Assembly: GCF_000721075.1 (NCBI RefSeq)
Contig: NZ_JOEQ01000041.1
Coordinates: 1-59,722 of the forward strand
DNA length: 59,722 nt
Reading direction: 5' to 3'
Origin: Streptosporangium amethystogenes
GTDB taxonomy: Bacteria > Actinomycetota > Actinomycetes > Streptosporangiales > Streptosporangiaceae
The position numbers and the translations under genes were made by a program. Under the pieces are notes generated by a model that saw only the letters and a list, made by a program, of their open reading frames with translations, made no database searches and was not told the origin of the DNA. Positions within the stretch are counted from its first letter, which is position 1; the number at the start of each line of letters is the position of its first letter. Positions 26,399 through 36,159 of the stretch are shown here, one piece after another.

Positions 26399-27625
26399 GT
26401 GAGCAAGGCGCGGGCCGGTGTGCTGGCCGTACTCATAGGAATGGCCGCGATCGGTGCCCTCCATCACGAGGAATCGACGGGTACGCGATCCGCGAGTCCC
26501 GCGACCGAACAGTCCGGTGACTCGGTGTCCAAACGGCTCACGGGTTCCACGGCCGAACGGTCCGCGCACTTCACGGCCGAGCGCCAGGCAAGCCCGGTGG
26601 TCAAGCGACTCGGACGCCACGGGATTGAGCCGATCATCATCGCGCACCGCGGGGCCAGTGCCTTCCGGCCCGAGCACACGCTTCTCGCCTACACGGTCGC
26701 CATCTCGATGGGCGCCGACTACATCGAGCCCGATCTCGTCTCGACCAAGGACCACGTGCTGGTCGCCCGGCACGAGAACGAGCTCTCGGCGACCACCGAT
26801 GTCGTGAGGCACCCGGAGTTCGCCGACCGCAGGACTTCCAAGACCATAAACGGCATCCGGCACACGGGCTGGTTCACCGAGGACTTCACCCTCGCGGAAC
26901 TGCGCACCCTCCGTGCCAGGGAACGCTTCCCCACGCAGCGGCGAGGCAACACCGCCTACGACGGGATGGAGAGAATCCCGACGCTCGATGAAATAGTCCA
27001 GCTCGCGCAGAATCACGGCGTGGGCGTCTACGCCGAGACCAAGTTCCCCACCTACTTCGCCTCGATCGGGCTGCCGCTGGAGGAACCGCTGCTGGAGACC
27101 TTCCGGAAGTACGGCTGGGACGACGAGCGGGACCCGGTCTTCATCCAGTCCTTCGAGACCGGGAACCTCAAGCGGTTGCATCCCCTCACCCGGATCCGGC
27201 TCATCCAGTTCATCGGAGCGAACGGCGCCCCGTACGACCATGTGCGGGCCGGCGATCCGACCACCTACGACGACATGGTCACTCCGGAGGGCCTGCGGGA
27301 GATCGCCGAATACGCCGACGGCATCGGCGTGGTCACGAAGCGGATCGGCCCTCGTGATCCCGGCGGTTTCGAGAGCAGGCCGGTGTCACCCGCCGCGCTC
27401 GTCAGGAACGCCCAGCAAGAAGGGCTCCTGGTACACGCCACGACGGTTCGTAAACTCGCCGTGCGGCTCCGGGCGGACCTCAGGGGCGACAGTTCGGGCG
27501 GGCGCGCCGACGAGGAGGTGCGGAAGTGGCTGAGACGTCTGTACCGGCTCAACCTGGACGGGGTGATCGCCGACGACCCCGGCATGGCGCGTGCGGTGCG
27601 GGACCGGTTCCGCGCCGAGGGCTGA
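26399..27625 (+). CDS. Secreted glycerophosphodiester phosphodiesterase
   Basis: 408 residues from GTG 26399. A signal peptide or anchor (RAGVLAVLIGMAAIGAL) and a Thr/Ser/Arg linker of about 55 residues precede the GDPD TIM barrel. Catalytic texts are IIAHRGASAFRPEHT, DYIEPDLVSTKD and VARHENELSATTDV, with the long insertion typical of GlpQ-type enzymes, and YAETKFPTYF. It splits glycerophosphodiesters (from lipids or teichoic acids) to glycerol-3-phosphate and alcohol outside the membrane. The leader matches that of the repeat protein upstream, so the two may be coregulated. Confidence 0.9.
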   Translation: MSKARAGVLAVLIGMAAIGALHHEESTGTRSASPATEQSGDSVSKRLTGSTAERSAHFTAERQASPVVKRLGRHGIEPIIIAHRGASAFRPEHTLLAYTVAISMGADYIEPDLVSTKDHVLVARHENELSATTDVVRHPEFADRRTSKTINGIRHTGWFTEDFTLAELRTLRARERFPTQRRGNTAYDGMERIPTLDEIVQLAQNHGVGVYAETKFPTYFASIGLPLEEPLLETFRKYGWDDERDPVFIQSFETGNLKRLHPLTRIRLIQFIGANGAPYDHVRAGDPTTYDDMVTPEGLREIAEYADGIGVVTKRIGPRDPGGFESRPVSPAALVRNAQQEGLLVHATTVRKLAVRLRADLRGDSSGGRADEEVRKWLRRLYRLNLDGVIADDPGMARAVRDRFRAEG

Positions 27626-27677
27626 CCGCGTCCGCCGGCACCGCCCGGCTCCGTGGCGGTCGCGGCCGAGGGGCAGG

Positions 27678-28835
27678 TCACCCCGTCTCCGCCCTGGCCG
27701 GATAGCGCAGGATCCGGTCGTCGCCCTCGCGCACCTCACCGCGCCCGTCGGTGTTGGACGTGGTCAGCCAGAGCGCCCCGTCCGGTGCCACGGCGACCGT
27801 GCGCAGGCGGCCGTACCGGCCCACCAGTTCGGCCCGGGGTTCGCCGGTTCTCCCGTCGCGCAGGGGTACCGTCCACAACCGCTCTCCGCGTAGCGCCGCC
27901 ACGTACAGCGTGTTCCCGGCGATGGCGGCACCGGAGGGGGAGGCCTCGCTCGTGGGCCACGTCACCAGCGGGTTGGTGAACTCACCGCCGCGCGTGTCAC
28001 CCTTGCCCTCCACCTCCGGCCAGCCGTAGTTGTGGCCGGGCTCGATCAGGTTGATCTCGTCCAGTGCGTTCTGCCCGAACTCGGTGGCGAAAAGGCGTCC
28101 CCGCTCGTCCCAGGCCAGCCCCTGGACGTTGCGATGGCCGAGGCTGTAGACCGGCGAGCCAGGCGTCGGGTTGCCGGGGGCGGGCCTGCCCTCCGGGGTC
28201 AGCCGGAGGATCTTCCCGTTCGGCAGGCGCGGATTCTGTGACGAGTCCCGCTGACCCGCGTCTCCGGTGCCGGCGTACAGCATGCCGTCCGGCCCGAACG
28301 CGATGCGGCCGCCGTTGTGGAAGGAGGCCTTGGCGATGCCGTCGAACAGCACCTCGGGTGTGGCGTCACCGAGGCGGAAGCGCACGATCCGGTTGTCGGA
28401 CTCGGCGGTGAGGTAGGCGTACACGTAACGGTCCCTGGCATAGCCGGGTGACACGGCCAGCCCGAGCAGGCCGCCCTCACCGCTCGCGACCACGCCGGGC
28501 ACCCGGTAGACCTCCCGTGGCCGCCCGCCACGCCCCGGGACCTGGAGCACCCGGCCGCTGTCGCGTTCGGAGACGAGCGCGTCGCCATCCGGCAGGAACG
28601 CCAGCCCCCAGGGCACCTGGAGGTCGCGGGCCACCTCCTTTCCCGCCTGGAGATCCGGCCCCCTGCCCGGAGCCGGGCTGGCGGTCCCGCTCTGCCCCCG
28701 AGTGCCGCTCGCGCTCCCCGAGGTCGCCGGCGCCGCACTCGGGGCGGCCGGGTCGGCGGCGCAGCCGACCGGCATCGCCACCAGCATGGCCACCAGGCCG
28801 GCGGTCGGTACGATCCGGCTCGCGGTCTTCCTCAT
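27678..28835 (-). CDS. PQQ-type sugar dehydrogenase-like lipoprotein
   Basis: 385 residues from ATG 28835. The signal peptide ends at a lipobox (AMPVGCAAD). A six-bladed propeller of the glucose/sorbosone dehydrogenase (GSDH) family follows: LQVPWGLAFLPDG, GGLLGLAVSP, SFHNGGRIAFGPDGMLYAGTGD, YSLGHRNVQGLAWD and EPGHNYGWPE. Family enzymes oxidise aldose sugars with PQQ, and the HRN and HNGG loops correspond to cofactor or substrate contacts. PQQ synthesis genes are not in the window, so the cofactor is assumed from family. Located on the outer face of the membrane. Confidence 0.88.
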   Translation of the reverse strand: MRKTASRIVPTAGLVAMLVAMPVGCAADPAAPSAAPATSGSASGTRGQSGTASPAPGRGPDLQAGKEVARDLQVPWGLAFLPDGDALVSERDSGRVLQVPGRGGRPREVYRVPGVVASGEGGLLGLAVSPGYARDRYVYAYLTAESDNRIVRFRLGDATPEVLFDGIAKASFHNGGRIAFGPDGMLYAGTGDAGQRDSSQNPRLPNGKILRLTPEGRPAPGNPTPGSPVYSLGHRNVQGLAWDERGRLFATEFGQNALDEINLIEPGHNYGWPEVEGKGDTRGGEFTNPLVTWPTSEASPSGAAIAGNTLYVAALRGERLWTVPLRDGRTGEPRAELVGRYGRLRTVAVAPDGALWLTTSNTDGRGEVREGDDRILRYPARAETG

Positions 28836-28989
28836 GGGTCACCCCTTCTGCGGCCGAGCGCGCCGGCGACGGGTGGTCCTGGGCCGGTCAGTCCCGGTCT
28901 ACTCGACCACTCTGCCCCATGCTCCCGGTAAATCCCGCCCGGCCGCACCTGTTGCGGTGATCTCCCCGAGTTCGGCGGGGAAGATCCGG

Positions 28990-31092
28990 TCAGCCGGTGT
29001 ACATGGCGGCCCGCACCCGATCGAGGGTGATCGGCAGATCGCGCTGCCGGGAGCCGGTCGCGTGGAAGACGGCATTGGCGATCGCGGCGGCGGTGCCGAC
29101 GATCCCCACCTCGCCGATGCCCTTGACGCCGATGGGATTGAGCTGGTCGTCGTGCTCGTCGATCCAGTGGGCCTCGATCCCGCGGACGTCGGCGTTCGAC
29201 GCGATGTGGTAGGTGGCCAGGTCGTGGTTGGTGAAGTCACCGAAGCGGGGGTCCAGCTCCAGGGCCTCGTGCAGGGCCATGGAGATCCCCATCGTCATGC
29301 CGCCGAGGAACTGCGAGCGTGCCGTCCTGGCGTTGACGATCCGGCCGGCCGCGAAGACCCCGAGCAGCCGCTCGATACGGACCTGCCCGCTGTCGACGTC
29401 GACCTTGACCTCGGCGAACTGCGCTCCGAACGAGTGGCGGGAGAACCGCCCCTGGGCGGCGAGGTCCTCGGTGGTGTCCGCCCGCGCCTGCAGCCCTTCG
29501 GGGGGGACCACTCCGGACCGTTCGTCGAGCTCCCTGACCAGTGCCCGGCACACCTTGCTCACCGCCCAGCTCCACGAGGCGGTGCCCATGGACCCGCCGG
29601 CGAACGGCGCGGGTCCGAAGGCGCTGCGGCCCACCAGGATGGTGATCTGGTCCATCGGCACGCCGAGCTCGTCGGCCGCCACCTGGGCCAGCGCGGTGCG
29701 AGCCCCGGTACCGATGTCGGCCGCGGCGATCTCGACCACGAACCTGCCCATGGGCTCGGCGCGGGCGGTCGCGGTGGACGCCATGGTGAAAACCGGGTAG
29801 GTCGAGGACGCGACACCGGTGCCGACGAGCCACCGGCCCTGTCTGCGGACGCCCGGCGCGGGGTCGCGTCCGGCCCAGCCGAAGCGCGCCGCCCCCTCCC
29901 GCAGGCAGGCGATCAGGTTGCGGCTGCTGAACGGGAGGCCCGATTCGGGGTCCAGGGCGGGCTCGTTGACGACTCGCAGCTCGACGGGGTCCATCCCGAG
30001 GGCGTACGCCAGCTCGTCCATCGCCGATTCCAGGGCGAACATCCCCGGAGCCTCGCCGGGCGCGCGCATCCACGACGGGGTCGGCACGTCCAGCTGTAGC
30101 AACCGATGGGCGGTGTGGCTGTTGGGCGTCGCGTACATCATGCGGCTGGCCGCGACCGTCTGCTCGGTGTACTCGACGCGCTTGGAGCTCTGCTGGAGCG
30201 CGTCGTGCCACACCGCGGTCAGCCGGCCGTCCAGCTCCGCCCCCAGGCGCACCCGTTGCACGGTGGGCGTCCGGTAGCTGACGAGCGGGAACATCTGCTG
30301 CCTGGTCATCGCCACCTTGACCGGCCGTCCGACGGCGCGGGCGGCCAGCGCCGCCAGCACGGTCGGCGGGCGCGGTACCGCCTTCGACCCGAAACCGCCG
30401 CCGGTGTGGTCGGCGACGATGCTCACCGCGCCGTCGGCGAGGCCGAACAGCGCGGCGAGTGCGGTCGCCGACATCCAGGGCGCCTGGTCGGCGTTGTAGA
30501 GGGTCAGGGTCTCGCCCTCCCAGAACGCGATCGTGGCGTGCGGTTCCATCGGGCTGGCATGCTCGGCCGGGGTCGTGTAGGTGGCGTCGACGCCGGCCGG
30601 TGCCGCGGCCAGGGCGCTCTCGGCATCGCCCCAGTGGAGGGTCCCGGGGAAACCCGCGTTGGCCTTCCGGGGTGAGAAGATCCGTGGGTTGCCCGGGTTC
30701 AGTACGACGTCGTGTTCCTGCTCGTCGTAGTCCACCCGCACCGCAGACGCCGCCTCGCGGGCGCCTTCCAGGGTGCTCGCGACCACGGCCGCGACGATCT
30801 GCCCGCGGTAGGCGACGTCGGCCGACTGCAGGACGGCCAGCTCGGCGTCGTCTGCGGGGTGCAGCCGGGAGACGTTGCCGCTGTCCAGTACGGCGATCAC
30901 GCCTGGCAGGGCCAGCGCGGCGCCGCCGTGCACGGCGCACACCCGGCCGCGGGCGATGGTGGCCTGCACGGGCCAGACATAGACGGCGTTCGGCACCGGG
31001 TACTCGTAGGCGTAGCGGGCCGCGCCGGTGACCTTCTCGCGTCCGTCGATCCTGACCGGTGCCCCGCCCACCACCTTGTCGAGCGTGGTCAT
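28990..31092 (-). CDS. Aldehyde oxidoreductase, molybdenum-binding subunit (PaoC-like)
   Basis: 700 residues from ATG 31092; the frame runs further upstream but the family start is [23 protein letters not shown]. Two aldehyde/xanthine dehydrogenase domains are seen. The Mo-cofactor segments include [43 protein letters not shown], and [19 protein letters not shown] carrying the conserved catalytic Glu region. It oxidises aldehydes or hydroxylates aromatic substrates using water. It is the last gene of a three-subunit operon and overlaps the FAD subunit by 4 nt. No XdhC/PaoD maturation gene follows. Confidence 0.92.
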   Translation of the reverse strand: MTTLDKVVGGAPVRIDGREKVTGAARYAYEYPVPNAVYVWPVQATIARGRVCAVHGGAALALPGVIAVLDSGNVSRLHPADDAELAVLQSADVAYRGQIVAAVVASTLEGAREAASAVRVDYDEQEHDVVLNPGNPRIFSPRKANAGFPGTLHWGDAESALAAAPAGVDATYTTPAEHASPMEPHATIAFWEGETLTLYNADQAPWMSATALAALFGLADGAVSIVADHTGGGFGSKAVPRPPTVLAALAARAVGRPVKVAMTRQQMFPLVSYRTPTVQRVRLGAELDGRLTAVWHDALQQSSKRVEYTEQTVAASRMMYATPNSHTAHRLLQLDVPTPSWMRAPGEAPGMFALESAMDELAYALGMDPVELRVVNEPALDPESGLPFSSRNLIACLREGAARFGWAGRDPAPGVRRQGRWLVGTGVASSTYPVFTMASTATARAEPMGRFVVEIAAADIGTGARTALAQVAADELGVPMDQITILVGRSAFGPAPFAGGSMGTASWSWAVSKVCRALVRELDERSGVVPPEGLQARADTTEDLAAQGRFSRHSFGAQFAEVKVDVDSGQVRIERLLGVFAAGRIVNARTARSQFLGGMTMGISMALHEALELDPRFGDFTNHDLATYHIASNADVRGIEAHWIDEHDDQLNPIGVKGIGEVGIVGTAAAIANAVFHATGSRQRDLPITLDRVRAAMYTG

Positions 31093-32099
31093 CGCCGTTC
31101 CTCTCCCACGAGATCTCCCGTGAGATCGCGTACGCTCGCCGCGATCAGGTCGGCGGCGAGCCCGATCTTGAACTCGTTCCCCGGCAGGGGGCGTGCCGAT
31201 GCGAACTCCGCCTCCGCCGCCGCCAGCAGCAGTTCCCTGTTCGGCCGGTGACCGGCCAGCATCCGCTCGGCCTGGTGTGCCCGCCACGGCTTCGGGGCCA
31301 CCCCGCCCAGCGCCAGCCGGATCTCCCGCAGTGACCCGCCGCCCTCCGTCGTGACCAGGGCCGCGACCGAGACCACCGCGAACGCGTAGGACCAGCGGTC
31401 GCGGACCTTGCGGTACAGCATGACCGCGCCGTCCGGCGGCGGCGGTAGTTCGACACCGGTGATCAGGTCGCCGGGCTCCAGTACCGTCTCGCGATCGGGG
31501 GTGTCGCCGGGCAACAGGTAGAGGTCGTGGAGCGGCATCGCCCGCTCCCCTCCGCCCGCGAGCCTGAGGTGCACCACGGCGTCGAGAGCGGCCATCGCCA
31601 CCGCCATGTCGGACGGGTGGGTGGCCACGCAGCTGTCGGAGGTGCCGATCACTCCCAGGTCGCGGTGACCGCCGCCGATCGCGGAACAGCCCGCGCCCGG
31701 GTCGCGCTTGTTGCACGGCTTGGTGACGTCCTGGAAGTACGGGCAGCGCGTGCGCTGCAGCAGGTTTCCGCCGGTGGTGGCCATCGACCTGAGCTGTCCT
31801 GAGGCCCCGGACAGCACGGCCCGGGCGAGCATCGGGAAGCGTTCCCTGATGCCCCGGTCGCCGGCCAGGTCGCTGTTGCGCACCGTCGCACCGATGAGCA
31901 CGCTTCCGTCGGCCCGATGCTCGATCCGGTCGTACGGCAGCCGGGTGACGTCCACCAGCGTCGCCGGCCGGGCCACGCCGAGTTTCATCAGGTCCACCAG
32001 ATTGGTTCCGCCGGCCAGGAACATCGCGTCGGTGCCGTCCACGACGGCGGTGGCGGCGGCGCCGGGGTCGGCGGCACGCTCGTAGGCGAAAGGTCTCAT
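31089..32099 (-). CDS. Aldehyde oxidoreductase, FAD-binding subunit with extra 4Fe-4S motif (PaoB-like)
   Basis: 336 residues from ATG 32099. FAD-binding texts [16 protein letters not shown] and [14 protein letters not shown] are clear. The cysteines of [22 protein letters not shown] match the additional 4Fe-4S cluster site that distinguishes PaoB/YagS-type subunits from xanthine dehydrogenase. Electrons pass from the 2Fe-2S subunit to FAD and then to an acceptor. It overlaps both neighbours by 4 nt, so the three genes are tightly coupled. Confidence 0.92.
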   Translation of the reverse strand: MRPFAYERAADPGAAATAVVDGTDAMFLAGGTNLVDLMKLGVARPATLVDVTRLPYDRIEHRADGSVLIGATVRNSDLAGDRGIRERFPMLARAVLSGASGQLRSMATTGGNLLQRTRCPYFQDVTKPCNKRDPGAGCSAIGGGHRDLGVIGTSDSCVATHPSDMAVAMAALDAVVHLRLAGGGERAMPLHDLYLLPGDTPDRETVLEPGDLITGVELPPPPDGAVMLYRKVRDRWSYAFAVVSVAALVTTEGGGSLREIRLALGGVAPKPWRAHQAERMLAGHRPNRELLLAAAEAEFASARPLPGNEFKIGLAADLIAASVRDLTGDLVGEERR

Positions 32100-32656
32100 C
32101 GGTCGCCTCCGGGACTCGCCCCGGCGACGTCGAGGACCGCCTTGACGACCCCGGCGTACGCCCCGCAGCGGCAGAGGTTGCCGCTCATCCGTTCGCGGAC
32201 CTCTTCGGCGTCCAGCACGGCGCAGGAGGCGACACCGGCCGCGACGTCCTCGGTGACATGGCTGGGCCAGCCCGCATCCGCCTCGGCGAGCGCGCCGATC
32301 GCCGAGCAGATCTGGCCCGGTGTGCAGTAGCCGCACTGGAGGCCCTCGTGGTCGAGGAACGCCTGCTGAACGGGGTGCAGGTCGTTCGCGTGAGCCAGGT
32401 CGGCGACCCCCTCGATGGTGACGATCTCCTGTTCGGTGGCGGTGACCGCGAGCGTCAGGCAGCTGTTCACCCGCCGGCCGTCCAGCAGGACCGTGCACGT
32501 CCCGCACTGCCCGTGGTCACACCCTTTCTTCGCCCCGGTCAGGCCGAGATGCTCTCGCAACGCGTCCAGCAGGGTCACCCGGTTGTCCAGGGAGACGGAG
32601 TGGTCGGCACCGTTGATGCGCAGCGTGATATCGCTGCTGAACGCTTCGACTGCCAT
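32096..32656 (-). CDS. Aldehyde oxidoreductase, 2Fe-2S subunit (PaoA-like)
   Basis: 186 residues. A plant-type 2Fe-2S domain ([16 protein letters not shown]) is followed by the helical 2Fe-2S domain with CGYCTPGQI and CRCGAY. Unlike E. coli PaoA there is no twin-arginine signal at the N-terminus ([16 protein letters not shown]), so this complex should be cytoplasmic. It is the first gene of the operon, and transfers electrons from the Mo centre to the FAD subunit. Confidence 0.92.
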   Translation of the reverse strand: MAVEAFSSDITLRINGADHSVSLDNRVTLLDALREHLGLTGAKKGCDHGQCGTCTVLLDGRRVNSCLTLAVTATEQEIVTIEGVADLAHANDLHPVQQAFLDHEGLQCGYCTPGQICSAIGALAEADAGWPSHVTEDVAAGVASCAVLDAEEVRERMSGNLCRCGAYAGVVKAVLDVAGASPGGDR

Positions 32657-32822
32657 GCCGTTTATCCTGCCAATTACCCAATGAGAGTTGGATCACCTAT
32701 TAATCTGAAAATCCAAAAGAAGCGGCAACCGTACTGTCGTGAAAATCATCGGCGGCTCGGGGAGACGCCGGAATCGGCGGGTGTGCCGCGGACGGGTGTC
32801 GAGAGGCGGCCGCCGCGGCCCG

Positions 32823-33935
32823 TCAGTCCGGTCGTCCACCGGTGGCCAGCGCCGAGACGGCGGACCTGTGCCGCTGGAGCCGCCGCTGGCCCTGGTCCAG
32901 CATCACCACGAAGATGATCAAGGATCCCTTGATGAGGATCTGCCAGAACAGCGACACGTCCAGGAGCATCAGGCCGTTGACGAGGAGACCGATGACGATG
33001 ACTCCGACGAGGGTGCCCCGTACGGTGCCGCGGCCCCCGTTCAGCGTGGCGCCGCCGAGGACGACCGCGGCGATCGCGTTGAGCTCGAACGTCTCACCGG
33101 CCTGAGGTGCCGCCACGGTCAGTTCCGAGGCGATGAGAAGACCCGCGAGCGCGGCGCAGGCGCCGGAGATCACGTAGACGACCGTCTTGACGCGGTTGAT
33201 CGGGACCCCCGAGAGCTCCGCGGCCCGCTCGTTGCCACCCGCGGCGTACAACCACCGGCCGAACGGTGTCCTGGTGAGCGCCAGCATGACGGCGACGGCC
33301 AGGGCGATCATGATCCAGATCGAGGCCGGGATGCCGAGCGGGCGTGCGTTGCCGAGGAGGCCGAAGCCGGTGTTGCCGAGTTGGGGGCTGCCGTCCAGGT
33401 TGGTGTAGGTCGAGCCGCCGGAGATCAGCAGTGCGAGGCCCTGCGCCACGTACAGCATGCCGAATGTCGCGATGAACGGCGCCACCTCGAAACGGGTGAC
33501 GAGGACGCCGTTCACCAGGCCGACGAGCATGCCGACCGCGACGCAGAGCACGATCACGCCCCACACGGGCGGGTAGGCGATCACGTCGACGAACCTGAGA
33601 TCGAGACCTTCGAGCAACTCGCCGGCGACGACCCCGGAGAGCCCGATGACCGAGCCGACGGACAGGTCGATGCCGCCCTTGATGATGACCAGCAGCATGC
33701 CGAGCGCGACCACCCCGTTGGCCGCGATGTGCTCGGCCGTCCTGATGAGGTTCGGTACCGTGAGGAATGAGTCCGTCAACACGCCGAAGAGCACGATCAG
33801 GGCCGCCAGCGCGATGAGCGCCCGGAACTCGAACAGGCCGTTCAGCAGGGACAGACGGTGCGCCTGGGCTGCGATCCTCCCCGGCGGAGGGCGGTCGGGC
33901 GGCGCCGCTGCCGGGGGCGTCTCCCGAGGTGTCAA
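32823..33935 (-). CDS. Sugar-type ABC transporter permease (RbsC/BPD_transp_2)
   Basis: 370 residues. A Pro-rich cytoplasmic start precedes eight to ten membrane helices with the family texts IKGGIDLSVGSVIGLSG, TLGML-like IATFGMLYVAQG, AAGGNERAAELSGV (the loop contacting the ATPase) and LGGATLNGGRGTVRGTLVG. It forms the pore for import of ribose-like or other sugars. It overlaps the ATPase gene by 4 nt. No periplasmic-type binding protein is encoded in this operon. Confidence 0.9.
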   Translation of the reverse strand: MTPRETPPAAAPPDRPPPGRIAAQAHRLSLLNGLFEFRALIALAALIVLFGVLTDSFLTVPNLIRTAEHIAANGVVALGMLLVIIKGGIDLSVGSVIGLSGVVAGELLEGLDLRFVDVIAYPPVWGVIVLCVAVGMLVGLVNGVLVTRFEVAPFIATFGMLYVAQGLALLISGGSTYTNLDGSPQLGNTGFGLLGNARPLGIPASIWIMIALAVAVMLALTRTPFGRWLYAAGGNERAAELSGVPINRVKTVVYVISGACAALAGLLIASELTVAAPQAGETFELNAIAAVVLGGATLNGGRGTVRGTLVGVIVIGLLVNGLMLLDVSLFWQILIKGSLIIFVVMLDQGQRRLQRHRSAVSALATGGRPD

Positions 33936-35494
33936 CGCGCACCGCCCTCGGCGTGGCCGATGGCGGCGCCGTCCAGCACGCTCATCAGTTCCTCCCGGGT
34001 TATCGCGCCACGCCGGAAGTCGCCGGTGACGACCCCGCGGGTGAGTACCAGCAGACGGTCGGGGATGTGCAGGGCCTCCTCGGCGTCCAACGTGGTGAAG
34101 AGGACGGCCAGGCCACGTCGTGCCCGTGCCGCCAGAAGCTGGAAGATGTCAGCCTTGGCGCCGATGTCGACGCCGCGCGAGGGCTCGTCCAGCAGCAGTA
34201 CCAGGGGATCGGTCAGCAGCGCGCGGCCGATGACCGCCTTCTGCTGGTCGCCGCCGCTCAACGATTCGACGGGCGTTCCGGCGTCGCCCGTCCCGAGGGT
34301 GACGTCGGAGATCATCTGATCGACGGCGTCCAGTTCGCGCTCCCGGGAGACGAACAGCCGTCGGACGAACCTGTCCAGTCCGGCCAGGGAGAGGTTCTCC
34401 CCGAGCGACATCGTCTGGACGAGGCCGTCGCGCCGGCGGTCCCCGGGGACCAGGACCAGACCCCGGTCGATGCGGTCGCGGATGCTCGCGTTCTCCAATG
34501 GGATGCCCGAGAGCAGGACGTCACCCGACTGCGAGGAGGCCCGGCCGGCGAGCGCCTCCAGCAGTTCGGTCAGGCCCGAATCCATCAGGCCGTAGATCCC
34601 CACGATCTCGCCCTTCCCGACGGTCAGGGAGAGGTCGTCGATCGCGAGACGGCCGGGGTTGGCCGGGTCGGCCACCGAGAGGCCGCGCAGGGTCAGCAGC
34701 TCCTCTCGCGGCGGCTCTTTCTCGGTGAGAGGGATGTGGTGCGGGAACGGGGAGTCCGGGGCGCGGCCGGCCATCTGCTCCACGATCCGCCGGATGTCGA
34801 GGGTCTTGGCGTTCGCCGCGGCGACCAGCCGCCCGTCGCGCAGTATGGCGACGTCATCGGCGATCCGCAGCGCCCTGTCCGGTTGGTGGGAGGCGTAGGC
34901 GACCGCGACCCCGCTTGCGGTCAGCCCCCCGATGACCCGGAACAGGGCCTCGACCTCCGAGGGGGTGAGCGTCGAGGTGGGCTCGTCCATGATCAGCACC
35001 CGGGCCTCCTGGACCAGCGCCCGCGCGATCCCGACGATCTGCTGCTGGGCCGGGCTCAGGGCGCCGACCAGCCGATCGGGATCAAGATCCTCCCCCAGAC
35101 TGCGGAGGATCGCCGCGCTGGTGGCCCGCTGGGCGGAGCGGTCGATCACCCAGGGGCCCCCGCAGATCTCGCGGGTCAGGAACAGGTTGTCCTGGATGCT
35201 CAGGTTGGGACAGAGGCTGAGCTTCTGGGGGATGACAGAGATGCCCCGGTCGGCGGCGTCGCGAGGCGACAGGAGGCGGACGGGTTCCCCGTCGAGCTCG
35301 ACATGGCCGGTGGTGGGCTGCTCGACCCCGGAGAGGATCTTCAGCAGGGTCGACGTGCCGGCTCCGTCCTTGCCGAACAGCGCGGTCACCCGACCGGCGG
35401 CGATGTCGAAGTCGACCCCCCTGAGCGCGTGCGTGCCCCCGTACACCTTGGTGACGGCGCGGGCACTCAGCACCTTGGTCGCCGCGGTCTTCAC
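33932..35494 (-). CDS. Double-NBD sugar ABC ATPase (RbsA-like) lacking the Walker A lysine
   Basis: 520 residues from GTG 35494, overlapping the DUF2291 stop. NBD1 (about 8-240) has Walker A text GKDGAGTST at 41-49: the invariant Lys is Thr47, codon ACG at 35354-35356, one base from AAG. The rest of NBD1 is normal (LSPAQQQIVGIARAL, VLIMDEPTST, His in YASHQ). NBD2 (about 260-505) has GLMDSGLTEL in place of Walker A, degenerate as in RbsA, with LSGGDQQKAVIGRAL and LLLDEPSRGVD. Both sites therefore lack the usual lysine. Expected to couple ATP to sugar import, but activity is doubtful. Confidence 0.88.
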   Translation of the reverse strand: MKTAATKVLSARAVTKVYGGTHALRGVDFDIAAGRVTALFGKDGAGTSTLLKILSGVEQPTTGHVELDGEPVRLLSPRDAADRGISVIPQKLSLCPNLSIQDNLFLTREICGGPWVIDRSAQRATSAAILRSLGEDLDPDRLVGALSPAQQQIVGIARALVQEARVLIMDEPTSTLTPSEVEALFRVIGGLTASGVAVAYASHQPDRALRIADDVAILRDGRLVAAANAKTLDIRRIVEQMAGRAPDSPFPHHIPLTEKEPPREELLTLRGLSVADPANPGRLAIDDLSLTVGKGEIVGIYGLMDSGLTELLEALAGRASSQSGDVLLSGIPLENASIRDRIDRGLVLVPGDRRRDGLVQTMSLGENLSLAGLDRFVRRLFVSRERELDAVDQMISDVTLGTGDAGTPVESLSGGDQQKAVIGRALLTDPLVLLLDEPSRGVDIGAKADIFQLLAARARRGLAVLFTTLDAEEALHIPDRLLVLTRGVVTGDFRRGAITREELMSVLDGAAIGHAEGGAR

Positions 35495-36159
35495 GAAACC
35501 TCCTTGATCGAGACCGGGGTGATGGTCACGACGGAGGGGGTGAGGAAGCTGAAGGCTCCGACGAAGGAGATCTTCTTGCCGGTCAGCCGTGCCGGATCCA
35601 GGTTCCTGAGCAGCCTCCCCCACAGCTGGTTGTTCAGCGCGGTGGCGGCGGCGGCGTACTCCGCCTGGTTGCGGAACCGCCTGAATCCGATGCCGGCCGT
35701 GTCCCGCAGTGCCGTGCCGTTGACGGCAGGCCCTACCTGCAACGAGACCCGGGTGCCCGGTGGCAGGTCCGGCACGGTCACGGGCATCAGCCCGGATTTC
35801 GCCGCTCCGGCCCTGCCGGTGCCCTTGACCGCGAAGTTGTAGGGGCCGTTTCCCTGCCGGATGCCGTAGCGCCTGTTGGCCGTCCTCTGGTCGGTGGTCA
35901 TGGCCCTCACCAGCACGGGCAGCGGGACGGCCTTCCTCTTGATCGCGGGCACGACCTCGCTCTCGTACGTCCGTGCCCCGAACGCGGCCGGGTCGAACCG
36001 ATTCTCCGACGCCGCGACCGACTCCGCGGAGCGGTAATGGGTGCTGAACCCGATGGCGACCAGGAGGACCGCCGCCAGGGCGACGGCCACCCATCTCGCC
36101 GGGATCCGTCGGCGGGGTGCCTGCCTGCCGTGCGCGTGTGCCGCAGCCGGCGTGCTCAT
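35491..36159 (-). CDS. DUF2291 family membrane-anchored protein
   Basis: 222 residues from ATG 36159. One N-terminal helix (WVAVALAAVLLVAIGFS) follows a basic His-containing start. The outer domain carries RYGIRQGNGPYNFAVKGTG, GIGFRRFRNQAEYA, LNNQLWGRLL and GKKISFVGAFSF, features of DUF2291 proteins that are usually encoded with RbsABC-like transporters. Its biochemical role is not known. It is the first gene of the minus-strand operon and is translationally coupled to the ATPase. Confidence 0.82.
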   Translation of the reverse strand: MSTPAAAHAHGRQAPRRRIPARWVAVALAAVLLVAIGFSTHYRSAESVAASENRFDPAAFGARTYESEVVPAIKRKAVPLPVLVRAMTTDQRTANRRYGIRQGNGPYNFAVKGTGRAGAAKSGLMPVTVPDLPPGTRVSLQVGPAVNGTALRDTAGIGFRRFRNQAEYAAAATALNNQLWGRLLRNLDPARLTGKKISFVGAFSFLTPSVVTITPVSIKEVS

